A DNA stretch of 64,000 nt from Phycisphaerae bacterium RAS1. GTDB taxonomy: Bacteria; Planctomycetota; Phycisphaerae; UBA1845; Fen-1342. Below the pieces are notes generated by a model. It made no database searches and was not told the DNA's origin. It saw nothing but the letters and a program-made list of their open reading frames with translations. The stretch covers positions 682,001 through 746,000 of the forward strand of contig SMLU01000001.1 in assembly GCA_007859745.1 (NCBI GenBank). The letters run 5' to 3'. The translations under genes and the position numbers were made by a program. This document shows positions 30,501 to 37,058 of the stretch, one piece after another (within the stretch, counting starts at the first letter, position 1; each line of letters begins with the position of its first letter).

Positions 30501-31728
30501 CCGTGTCCGGATCGTCCGCGATTTCGATCTTGCCGAACTCGACCGCGCCCAGGGCCGCGAAATACTGCGCGTTGTCCGGCACGATGATCAGATCATCCGC
30601 CGCCTTGCGCATCTGCTCGGGCGTGGCGTCGTGGCCGCAGTAATAGCCCTCGGGAAGCTGCACGCCGCGCTCGCGCCAGATCGTCGGAATGTTCGCCCGC
30701 CAGCATTCGAGCATGCCGCGGATGTACGTATTCGGCCCGCCCAGGAGCAGCACCTTCGGCCGCAGTGTGTGACCGCGCGTCAGCACCGACAGGTTCTGCT
30801 GAATGATCGACTCGAACAGCGACGCCATCAGCTCGTCCGACGGCACGCCGGTCTTCTGCAACCCATTGATGTCCGTCTCGGCGAACACGCCGCACTTGCC
30901 CGCGACCGGGTGCAGCTTCAGGCCGTAGTAGCCGCACTCGGCCAGTTTTTCGGCGGGGATTTTGAGCTTGGCGTTGATCTTGTCGATAACCGCGCCGGTT
31001 CCGCCGGCGCACTTGTCGTTCATCGACGGGATTTTTTTCTTCTTGCCGCTCTGCTCTTCGGTTTTGAAGACGATGATCTTGGCGTCCTGCCCGCCGAGCT
31101 CGACCACCGACTGCACGTCGGGATAGAGCTTCTCAACCGCCAGCGAGACCGCGTTCACTTCCTGCACGAAGCGGCCGCCGATGCGGGCGGCGATGCCGCT
31201 GCTGCCCGAGCCGGTCAGAAAGATGCGGACGGCGCTCCGCGGAAGCGACGATTTCGCAGGGTGGGCCGTGCCCACCACGGGCGTAGGGTGGGCATTGCCC
31301 ACCATTTGGTCCGCTTCCGCCGCCGGCGGTGAATGGTGGGCGTGCCCCACCCTACCGTCGTCCGGGACGATCCCGAATTCGGCCTCGATCCGCCGCAGGA
31401 ATTCGAGCGTCTTCTCCGGCTGCTTGGTGTCGTGCCGCTGATAATCCTTCCACAGAATTTGGTCGGTCACGGGATCAACCACGACCGCTTTCACCGTCGT
31501 CGAGCCGATGTCGAGGCCGATCAAGAGCCCCTGCGGATGCTCCGGCGTCGCGGCAAACGGCCGCCGCGTGCGCTGCGGACGCTCTTTCGAGCTGCTCTTC
31601 GGCGTGGCGGAGATATTCAGCTTCACCAGCGAGACATTGTCCGTCGGCGTGGCGGAAGACTTAGTCCCGCAGCCGCCGCTGCTGCATCCGCCGTGAAGAA
31701 AGCGCGTGATCGGACGACGCATCAGCAC
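27523..31728 (-). CDS. Giant acyl-CoA dehydratase activase (two BadF/BcrA ATPases + DUF2229), PlsA-like
   Basis: 1401 aa. The first ASKHA ATPase domain starts at LIGLDIGSTTVKAVV (about 68) with cluster cysteines in NDKCAGGTG and AGKCGVFAE. The second starts at FLGVDGGSTSTKGVL with NTQCSAGNGYF and YGCAVFMQ. The C-terminal third is DUF2229/HgdB-like (RVGIPRLLNIYST, DPCFPSKIGIPHVHN, LARPYHNDPGLNHEI). Such proteins drive ATP-dependent electron transfer to a 2-hydroxyacyl-CoA dehydratase-type partner. The plasmalogen-forming PlsA/PlsR of clostridia have this architecture, so reduction of an ester-bound lipid is a fair inference. Four repeat-derived in-frame inserts interrupt it, all in linkers. 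The N-terminus has a Cys-rich GGCSSGGCG. Confidence 0.85.
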   Translation of the reverse strand: MLMRRPITRFLHGGCSSGGCGTKSSATPTDNVSLVKLNISATPKSSSKERPQRTRRPFAATPEHPQGLLIGLDIGSTTVKAVVVDPVTDQILWKDYQRHDTKQPEKTLEFLRRIEAEFGIVPDDGRVGHAHHSPPAAEADQMVGNAHPTPVVGTAHPAKSSLPRSAVRIFLTGSGSSGIAARIGGRFVQEVNAVSLAVEKLYPDVQSVVELGGQDAKIIVFKTEEQSGKKKKIPSMNDKCAGGTGAVIDKINAKLKIPAEKLAECGYYGLKLHPVAGKCGVFAETDINGLQKTGVPSDELMASLFESIIQQNLSVLTRGHTLRPKVLLLGGPNTYIRGMLECWRANIPTIWRERGVQLPEGYYCGHDATPEQMRKAADDLIIVPDNAQYFAALGAVEFGKIEIADDPDTGVYEGPDDLLWYVTHGRIEEKLSRGAKGLSKGADDLAEFKERFRKKPWSPAKYASGTRVRAFLGVDGGSTSTKGVLLDVDKKVIAKSYQLSKGNPIEDTIEIIGKIEKQMAEQGCTLEILGVGTTGYAKDILKDVLGGDTALVETVAHTEACLHFYPQTDVIVDVGGQDIKLIILKHGQVKDFKLNTQCSAGNGYFLQSTAQTFNIPVEQFADRAFEAEAMPEFGYGCAVFMQSDIVDFQRQGWQPHEIMAGLAAVLPKNIWLYVSQIPNIAKLGTNFVLQGGTQHNLAAVKSQVDFIESRFPGTGLTPNVIVHEHCGESGAIGCAIEAHRLWDEQGLKTTFIGLERVSKIQYRTTRDENTRCYFCKNKCLRTFIDVKSESEGASPAAGEGAGRGARGAGVALPVVAAADNGNSQSGIDLVTHTSRVPGEDGRPSRIKRGTAESVKKSKSKVPLLEGEQRLIIATCEKGTVEDVNDMRDIKAGLDAVKKANPNLVEIAAKDVFKPTGAASVADPIPAERPSRLSWLRIPWKGNKETKEQGNNGAADGELAHGASRAQLMRRRATYRVGIPRLLNIYSTAPFFMAWFESLGIKADNLVYSDYTSEEMYKEGAKRGSIDPCFPSKIGIPHVHNLLYHKHTPRKREQGTGNREQACGVGHAQHEPAAPGAQQEVGTAHPTRSVPPLDCIFFPMIDALPSFLEGCQSHRACPTVAITPEAVKAAFTKESDLFAQLGVKYVNPLVDLCKPLLAAREMYNAFKDEIGVSEEESRRAVQAGLAALADYDRRMREKAREVLDAIEREDRLAVVVLARPYHNDPGLNHEICDELQKLGYPILTQDCLPLDADILERLFGDEVRARDFRSPLSIEDAWKNSYSENTSRKVWAAKYAARHPNLVALELSSFKCGHDAPIYTVVEEVIENSGTPYFCFKDIDENKPSGSIKIRIETIGYFLKRYRERLVSRKRRMAEIEQKLSMIEMNLREEVSRERHGQLIEV
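28465..28590. repeat. In-frame R5 palindromes plus GGGAACA minisatellite in the activase
   Basis: Contains GTAGGGTGGGCCGTGCCCAC, a second GGGCATGGCCCACCCC unit and tandem CTGTTCCCTGTTCCC repeats. It encodes about residues 1046-1087 of the activase (KREQGTGNREQ ... VGHAQHEPAAPG ... VGTAHPTRS), between LLYHKHTPR and LDCIFFPMIDALP. It has no stop and is frame-neutral. Confidence 0.85.
28850..28925. repeat. In-frame GGAAACA minisatellite in the activase
   Basis: Degenerate TTCCTTGTTCCTTTGTTTCC units encode residues about 934-959 (KGNKETKEQGNNGAAD...), between RLSWLRIPW and YRVGIPRLLN. This is low-complexity sequence not expected in the family. Confidence 0.75.
29230..29345. repeat. In-frame GGGCGCA minisatellite in the activase
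   Basis: CCCGCGCCCCGCGCCCCGCG units near 29308-29340 encode GEGAGRGARGAG, followed by a loosely structured stretch to about residue 832. It sits in the linker after the Cys pair CYFCKNKCLR. Confidence 0.7.
31250..31370. repeat. In-frame cluster of three R5 palindromes in the activase
   Basis: GGGTGGGCCGTGCCCACC, GTAGGGTGGGCATTGCCCAC and a reverse-oriented GGTGGGCGTGCCCCACCCTAC-type unit follow each other. They encode residues about 119-159 (DGRVGHAHHSPPA ... VGNAHPTPVVGTAHPAK) inside the first ATPase domain, between EAEFGIVPD and VRIFLTGSG. Two of the three have the GTAG foot. Confidence 0.9.
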
Positions 31729-31784
31729 ACCTCCGGGCGTGGCGCGACATGCGACGCGCAGCCGGTCGTGGTAGAATTGGGATT

Positions 31785-32021
31785 ATGAAGCCTGCAATGA
31801 CGAAGGCACAGGCCCGCGCGTGGAAACGCGGGTGGAAGCTGGTCAACGAATTTGAGCGTGAGGAGCTTCGCAAGACGTCGATCGAAGTGAAATTCCGCCA
31901 GCTCGCCGCCATGATGCAGTCGGCCTTCGCCTTGGGCTGGGACACATCCGCGCCGGCGGAGTTGAAGGCGATTCGCGCGATGTGGGTGCGGTTGAAGAAG
32001 GCCCATCGTGACGCCCGATGA
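31785..32021 (+). CDS. Small basic helical protein
   Basis: 78 aa (KAQARAWKRGWKLVNEFEREEL ... IEVKFRQLAAMMQSAFALGW). It is the only plus-strand gene between the two dehydratase-locus genes. A TAGAAT hexamer lies about 10 bp before the ATG, so the mRNA would be nearly leaderless. No domain is assigned, but the pattern of helices looks like a small conserved family rather than chance. A 24-residue frame overlaps its end. Confidence 0.7.
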   Translation: MKPAMTKAQARAWKRGWKLVNEFEREELRKTSIEVKFRQLAAMMQSAFALGWDTSAPAELKAIRAMWVRLKKAHRDAR

Positions 32022-32082
32022 GATGCTGGCGAAGAAATCAGCCCCCCGAACGCCGCGCAAGCCGCCGCGCCGAAAACCCTGA
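32008..32082 (+). pseudogene. Short frame overlapping the 78 aa gene, possible remnant
   Basis: A GTG inside the 3' end of the 78 aa gene opens a 24-codon frame (VTPDEMLAKKSAPRTPRKPP...). The arrangement looks like the start of a second, co-translated gene that has been cut short. Evidence is weak. Confidence 0.3.
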
Positions 32083-32132
32083 GCACGCTCAACGCAGCGC
32101 GAAAACATAGGCGCCTCAGTCCGCCGCAATCA

Positions 32133-32165
32133 CGGGGCCGCACCGGCGGGACGCCGATGCTCCCC
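32133..32165. repeat. R6 half element (GCACCGGCGGGACGCCGATG)
   Basis: A single arm GCACCGGCGGGACGCCGATG followed by CTCCCC, ten bases from the dehydratase stop. The same core forms both arms of the MITE-like element at 52396-52508. Confidence 0.75.
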
Positions 32166-32174
32166 GGCGACTTC

Positions 32175-33965
32175 CTAATTCGACATTGAACCTTCGGCCT
32201 TCATGCGCTCGCCGACGTATCGCACGAACTTCGCCGCGCGGCCCGTGATATCGTCGTAGTGCGGCACAAGCTGCATCGCCTTGAGCGGCCGCCGCAGCTC
32301 GCGGTGTTCCGGCTTGGCGATGTACGCGCGAATCTGATCCAGCGAGAAGCCCGTCTTCTGCACCTCGGCCTGGAACTCCGCACGCGATTTGACCTTGGCC
32401 TCGCCCAGCGCCATCTGCACGCGGCTGTGCGCGTTCACGTCACCTTCGCCGGACGTCTCAATCGGAATATAGATCAGGTCGGGGAAGTGGCTGACGACCG
32501 CGGCCTGGGCGCCGTCGCTCTGCGTGCTCGGCATGCAGCCGAAGGGCTTCAGACTCAGCACCATGTGGGCGTACTTCTTCGCCGAGTAGTAGATCGCCTT
32601 GGCGACTTCCAGGTGCCCTTCGCCGCCGCCGAGCCGGCTGTTGTAGTAGGGATGGCCCTGGCGCTCGAGGTGTTTCTGGCAGGCCAGCTCGTGCGCCGTG
32701 CCGCCCAAAGCGTTGCGGATGCGCTCGTACTCGCGCCGCAGGATGCGCTGCCCCAGCGTCAGCTTCGCCAGCTTCGAGTAATAGCGAATCTCGCGCTGAA
32801 TCTTGCCGCGGATGTCCCACTTCCCCGGCACCGGCTGCCCCTCGACCAGCCCGCGCGCGTCGTGGGCGCGGGCGATGTTCTGATGCAGCAGGTACGACAC
32901 CCAGGTCGAAATCGGCTCGACCAGCACCTCCGCCCCTTCGCGCTCCAGGAACGGGAACATGTTGAAATTCCCGTCGCCCTCGGTGGTCTGCGCCCAGAAT
33001 TCGCCGGTCACCTTGCAGATCGGCTTGGCCCGCGTGTAATCGACCTCGATCTCCTCGTCGATCGTCGCCGCGATTTCCTCGCACACGCTGGTGTAGTAGT
33101 CGCGGAAGAGCTGGTCGATGAACTTCTCGGCCATGGCGTCGCTGTCCACCGGCGTGATCTTCGACAGCAGCCTGGCCGTCATGCCCGGCTTCAGGTTGTA
33201 TTTCTTGCTGCGCAGCTTCTCCGTCAGCCGCTGCGTCGCTTTCTCGAACACCTCGTTGGTCCGCCCGGCGACGGTCTCGTACGGCCGAACGTGATACGCG
33301 ATCTCGTTCAGCAGGTCGCCCAGGAACACGCTGTTCAGCAGCGACAGCATGAAATCGAAGTTGAACTCGAAGCCGCGCTCGATGTCGGTCTGGTTCAGCC
33401 CGCCGCTCTGATCGAACAGCATCACGCGAAAGCCGTCGAACCCGCTGTTGCGCAGCGCCAAGCGATACTCCGCCTCGTACATTCCGAAGCGGCACGGCCC
33501 GCACGCCCCGGCCGTAATGAACGCGTAGTCGCCCAGAATTTGCTCGGTCGAAAGGCCCTGCTTGTCTCTCAGGTCGCGCAGGTAGTTCACCAGCGCGCCG
33601 ACGGTGAAATAGGTCGGATTGCATTGGCCGTTGTTGCCGAACTCTTTTCCCGTCTGAAAATCCGCCTTCACCGGCGTGGGCACGCGATCGACCTTGTATC
33701 CCAGCCCCGACAGCGCCGCCTGCACCAGCCGGTCATGCCTCAGCGTGAAGCCGCCGAAAAGCACCGTGACGCGCTCACGATCCGCTTTGGTGAAGGGCCG
33801 CTCGCTCGGCCGCTTGAAGTGCTGAATGCGCTCGCTGGGCAAACCCGCCTCCGCCAGCAAGCGGGCGCGTTCCAGTTCCAGGCGCGATTTGATTTCGGAC
33901 TCGTAGATCGGCAATGCTGTTGCGCTGTCCAGCGCCGGTGCGATTTGCGTCGCCACGCGCTCCAC
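32175..33965 (-). CDS. 2-hydroxyacyl-CoA dehydratase-like protein (HgdB/BcrC family)
   Basis: 596 aa iron-sulfur protein of the 2-hydroxyglutaryl-CoA dehydratase/benzoyl-CoA reductase B-C family. Likely cluster cysteines are in GNNGQCNPTYF, TAGACGPCRFGMYE and LKPFGCMPST. It would receive the low-potential electron from the two-ATPase activase 450 bp downstream. The pair matches the PlsA-PlsR idea of plasmalogen/ether lipid formation. The upstream spacer to gdhA is 514 bp, so its promoter is there. Substrate assignment is inferred. Confidence 0.82.
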   Translation of the reverse strand: MERVATQIAPALDSATALPIYESEIKSRLELERARLLAEAGLPSERIQHFKRPSERPFTKADRERVTVLFGGFTLRHDRLVQAALSGLGYKVDRVPTPVKADFQTGKEFGNNGQCNPTYFTVGALVNYLRDLRDKQGLSTEQILGDYAFITAGACGPCRFGMYEAEYRLALRNSGFDGFRVMLFDQSGGLNQTDIERGFEFNFDFMLSLLNSVFLGDLLNEIAYHVRPYETVAGRTNEVFEKATQRLTEKLRSKKYNLKPGMTARLLSKITPVDSDAMAEKFIDQLFRDYYTSVCEEIAATIDEEIEVDYTRAKPICKVTGEFWAQTTEGDGNFNMFPFLEREGAEVLVEPISTWVSYLLHQNIARAHDARGLVEGQPVPGKWDIRGKIQREIRYYSKLAKLTLGQRILRREYERIRNALGGTAHELACQKHLERQGHPYYNSRLGGGEGHLEVAKAIYYSAKKYAHMVLSLKPFGCMPSTQSDGAQAAVVSHFPDLIYIPIETSGEGDVNAHSRVQMALGEAKVKSRAEFQAEVQKTGFSLDQIRAYIAKPEHRELRRPLKAMQLVPHYDDITGRAAKFVRYVGERMKAEGSMSN

Positions 33966-34479
33966 CTTTCCGTTTTGCGCCGCGCTTCCTGGCAGGACAC
34001 GCGACTACTCTAACTGGCGGGCCGGCTTCGCCTTGGGGAGCCGCGAAACAAGTCGAGCCGCGCCGGCCGACCCGCGCCAATACCTCACCGAACACCGAGC
34101 GCAGGAGACACACTTCCGCGGCGATCGTCAAGCGATTTTCGCGCTACGGGCGCGCATCAAGCGTGTCTCACAATTCATAATGCATTGACATGTAATGACT
34201 TACAAAATTCTGGCAGCCGGGACCGGTCGTAGTGTGAAATGCCCCAATCACTGCGCGAATTGCCACACCCCAACGCCCCGCCAGCTTCCCGCGCCCCATT
34301 CACAGCCGTCGCGGGGCAGTTTCAGAATTCAATCCCTGGCATCGCGTTTGCCGCGTGGTACGCCGGCATTCGTCGGGCAGCCCGGCGACCGTCTAGGGAG
34401 CCGCACGGTCGCTTGCCTGACCCCGGTCGAACGTGCGAGAATGGCTTTTTGCGAATTCAGTCCTCCCAGGAGTTTTCCC
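33966..34479. other. Divergent spacer between dehydratase and gdhA
   Basis: 514 bp without a convincing gene. A local AT-rich patch at 34170-34210 contains TTGACA (34185-34190) on the plus strand but no clear -10 at 17 bp. It may hold promoters for both flanking genes. Confidence 0.4.
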
Positions 34480-35799
34480 ATGGCAGCCGCTGCAGTTGAA
34501 GCCCCCCGCTCCGCCAGCCGTTCCGACGGCCACGCGGGTCAGCGGAAACGGAACGTCTATGAAAACGTCATCGCCCAGTTCAACCGCGCCGCGGACCTGA
34601 TGAAGCTTGATCCGCACATCCGCGGCATCCTGGCGACCACTACCAACGAGCTGATCGTCCACTTCCCCGTCAAAATGGACAACGGCGACGTCAAGGTCTT
34701 TACCGGCTACCGCGTGCAACACAACAACGCCCTCGGCCCCTACAAGGGCGGCCTGCGGTTTCACCCCGCGGTCGACGTCGACGAGGTCCGCGCCCTGGCC
34801 ACGTGGATGACCTGGAAAACCGCCCTCAATCACATCCCCTTTGGCGGCGCCAAGGGCGGCATCCAGATGGACCCGGCAGACTTCACCGAACATGAGCTGG
34901 AGCGCATCACCCGCCGCTTCACGTTCGCCCTCGGCGACAACATCGGCCCCGAGTACGACATCCCCGCGCCCGACGTCAACACCGGTGCGCAACACATGGC
35001 CTGGATCATGGACACCTACCTCACGTCCATCTCCGCCCACGAGCGCGGCCGCAACATCCACGTCGTCACCGGAAAGCCGATCGAGTCCGGCGGCAGCGTC
35101 GGACGCGACAAGGCCACCGGCCAGGGCGTGGTCTACATGATCGAAGAGTGGGCCCGCGACAACAAAGTCGATCTCTCGAAAGTGTCCTACATCGTGCAGG
35201 GATTCGGAAACGTCGGCTCCTGGTCCGCCCGGCTGCTCAAGCCGCACGGCGCGAAGCTGCTGGCCGTCCAGGACCACACCGGCGCCATTCGCAATCCAGG
35301 CGGCATCGATCCCGACGCGCTCGCGGCGTGGGTCGAAAAGAACCGCGGCGTGCGCGGCTATCCCGAAGCCGAAGCGACCGATCTGAAAACCGTGTTCGCA
35401 ACGAAGGCGGACATCTTCATCCCCGCCGCCCTCGAGAATCAGATCACGGCTGAGACGGCGCCGCTGCTGAACGTGCGACTGGTCGCCGAAGGCGCCAACG
35501 GCCCGACCGACCCCGAAGGAGACGCCATTCTCCAGAAGAAAGGCACGCACGTCATTCCGGACATTCTGTGCAACTCCGGCGGCGTGATCGTGAGCTACTT
35601 CGAGTGGTTGCAGAACAAGCGCAGCGAGGCGTGGGAGCTGGAGGAGGTTGATCACAAGCTGCACCGCACGATCACCGCCTCCTACGTCCGCGTCCGCGAC
35701 ACCGCCAAGCAGTACAACTGCGACTGGCGCACCGCGGCGTACATCGTCGCCATGTCGCGGCTGGAGCGCGTGTATCGGGAGCGCGGCATCTTCCCATAG
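34480..35799 (+). CDS. gdhA: Glutamate dehydrogenase (Glu/Leu/Phe/Val family)
   Basis: 439 aa. It interconverts glutamate and 2-oxoglutarate plus ammonia. The substrate-site lysines are in GPYKGGLRFHP and PFGGAKGGIQMDP, followed by PAPDVNTGAQHMAW and the nucleotide-binding QGFGNVGSWSARLL. VAEGANGPTDPEGD and CNSGGVIVSYFEW complete the family pattern. The start at 34480 (MAAAAVEAP) has a strong AGGAG site; the open frame upstream to 34195 is spacer. It stands as a single gene. Cofactor preference (NAD or NADP) is not clear from sequence. Confidence 0.95.
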   Translation: MAAAAVEAPRSASRSDGHAGQRKRNVYENVIAQFNRAADLMKLDPHIRGILATTTNELIVHFPVKMDNGDVKVFTGYRVQHNNALGPYKGGLRFHPAVDVDEVRALATWMTWKTALNHIPFGGAKGGIQMDPADFTEHELERITRRFTFALGDNIGPEYDIPAPDVNTGAQHMAWIMDTYLTSISAHERGRNIHVVTGKPIESGGSVGRDKATGQGVVYMIEEWARDNKVDLSKVSYIVQGFGNVGSWSARLLKPHGAKLLAVQDHTGAIRNPGGIDPDALAAWVEKNRGVRGYPEAEATDLKTVFATKADIFIPAALENQITAETAPLLNVRLVAEGANGPTDPEGDAILQKKGTHVIPDILCNSGGVIVSYFEWLQNKRSEAWELEEVDHKLHRTITASYVRVRDTAKQYNCDWRTAAYIVAMSRLERVYRERGIFP

Positions 35800-35844
35800 C
35801 GAAGCGCCCTCGATCAGCGCCGTGCCTCTGCCGCGCCGCGCCGT

Positions 35845-35930
35845 CCTGGTCGAGTTTGACGATGGGTGCCATGGGTGCCATGCCGACGGCCTTTGCGTCG
35901 ACATGCCCACGCAAAAGCCGTGGGCATGGC
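35845..35930. repeat. R7 palindrome with CTGGTCGAGTTTGAC end (MITE-like, one end)
   Basis: The left end CTGGTCGAGTTTGAC resembles the terminal motif of the elements at 39102 and 52396. The interior (CCGACGGCCTTTGCGTCGAC, then GCCCACGCAAAAGCCGTGGG) matches the element at 39102-39206. No right terminal motif is found, so the copy may be truncated. Confidence 0.7.
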
Positions 35931-35954
35931 GCCCGAACGTAGGAGCGGTATTGG

Positions 35955-36120
35955 TCAGACGATGAGGCTGACCAGCCGTCCTTTCACCACCACCCAGCGC
36001 TTGATCGGCTTGCCGGCCAGGTGTTCGGCGGCGGCGGCAGCGGCGGAAACGACGGCGTCGTCCGCCGCGACCGTGAGGGAGCGGAGCCTGAAGAACCGCT
36101 TGCTTACGCGCGCGGCTCGG
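35955..36120 (-). pseudogene. leuS: Remnant of leucyl-tRNA synthetase C-terminus
   Basis: A minus-strand frame ending at 35955 reads LTVAADDAVVSAAAAAAEHL followed by AGKPIKRWVVVKGRLVSLIV and stop. This is the last 40 or so residues of LeuRS (family pattern EH-GK-IVK-VVPGRLVNIV). There is no upstream body of the gene and no start; it breaks off into spacer near 36120. It is probably debris from a rearrangement. A functional leuS must be elsewhere. Confidence 0.75.
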
Positions 36121-36164
36121 ATTGAATCACCAATCGTGTGATAACCTCCAGTTTGCGCCCGGTT

Positions 36165-37058
36165 TCAATAGCCGGCGTAGTGGACAATCGTCACCTCCAC
36201 GTCCGGTGCAGCCCGCAGTTGGCCGCCGGTGAAGGTGATGCCGTTCAGCGCCAGCGCGTCCACGTCGAAGTCCAGCAGCCCGCTGAGCAGCTTGAGTTCG
36301 GCCGGGATGCCGCATGTTCCGGCGTACTGCGAGACGTTCGTCGTGCCGCCGTCGGTGTTGAGCACGAGATTCTCGCCGGTTTCGTAGAAGCACAGGTTCG
36401 CCCCGCCGAAGCGGAGCGTGCCCTTGTTGACGCGGTACTCGCCTTCGAAGCCGGAGACCTGCACGTAGTACTGCGGCGTCGAGAGCGGCCCGATGAGCAT
36501 CGTGTCGTCTTCTTCGTCCACCAGGAACAGGCTCGAATTGTCGAGGATGCAAGGCGACGTGATCGAGAACGACCCGCGCACCAGCAGCGGCGACTCGACT
36601 GTCAGCCGGTAGTCGTGGTTGCCGACGACTTCGATGATCGCCGGGCCGAGGCTGTCAAACAGGCTGGCCTGCAGCGAGCCGTTGCCGCCCAGCTTGACGG
36701 ACGAATTCACTACCAGCCGGGGCGTGACGCTGGAAGGCTTGGAGAATTCGATCCGGCCGTTGACGGTGACGCGCTGCGTGTTGCTGGCGCTGTAGGCGAT
36801 CGAGAGGTCTTTGCCCTTGATCGCCAGGACGCCGCCGGAGTTCACCGTGATGGCGAAGGCGGCTTCGTTCGCGTTCTCGACGCGGCAGGTCTGGCCGTTG
36901 AGGATCGTGACCGTGTCGGCGGAGCTCGGATGTCCGGATGGCGACCAGTTGTTGGAGGTGCTCCAGTCGCCCGAAGTCACCTGAAATGTGAAATCGGTCG
37001 CGCCGACGCGCGAAGTGCAAATGGCCACCAGGAAGATGGCGAGGAATTGGCGTTTCAT
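36165..37058 (-). CDS. Exported beta-rich surface protein
   Basis: 297 aa with a signal peptide (MKRQFLAIFLVAICTSRVGA). The mature protein is rich in Thr, Ser, Val and Gly with repeating short strands (GDWSTSNNWSPSGHPSSADT, ILNGQTCRVENANEAAF...), typical of beta-helix or autotransporter-like surface proteins of Planctomycetota. Its start overlaps the stop of the dockerin protein gene by 4 bp, so the two are one transcript. No catalytic motif is seen. Confidence 0.75.
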   Translation of the reverse strand: MKRQFLAIFLVAICTSRVGATDFTFQVTSGDWSTSNNWSPSGHPSSADTVTILNGQTCRVENANEAAFAITVNSGGVLAIKGKDLSIAYSASNTQRVTVNGRIEFSKPSSVTPRLVVNSSVKLGGNGSLQASLFDSLGPAIIEVVGNHDYRLTVESPLLVRGSFSITSPCILDNSSLFLVDEEDDTMLIGPLSTPQYYVQVSGFEGEYRVNKGTLRFGGANLCFYETGENLVLNTDGGTTNVSQYAGTCGIPAELKLLSGLLDFDVDALALNGITFTGGQLRAAPDVEVTIVHYAGY

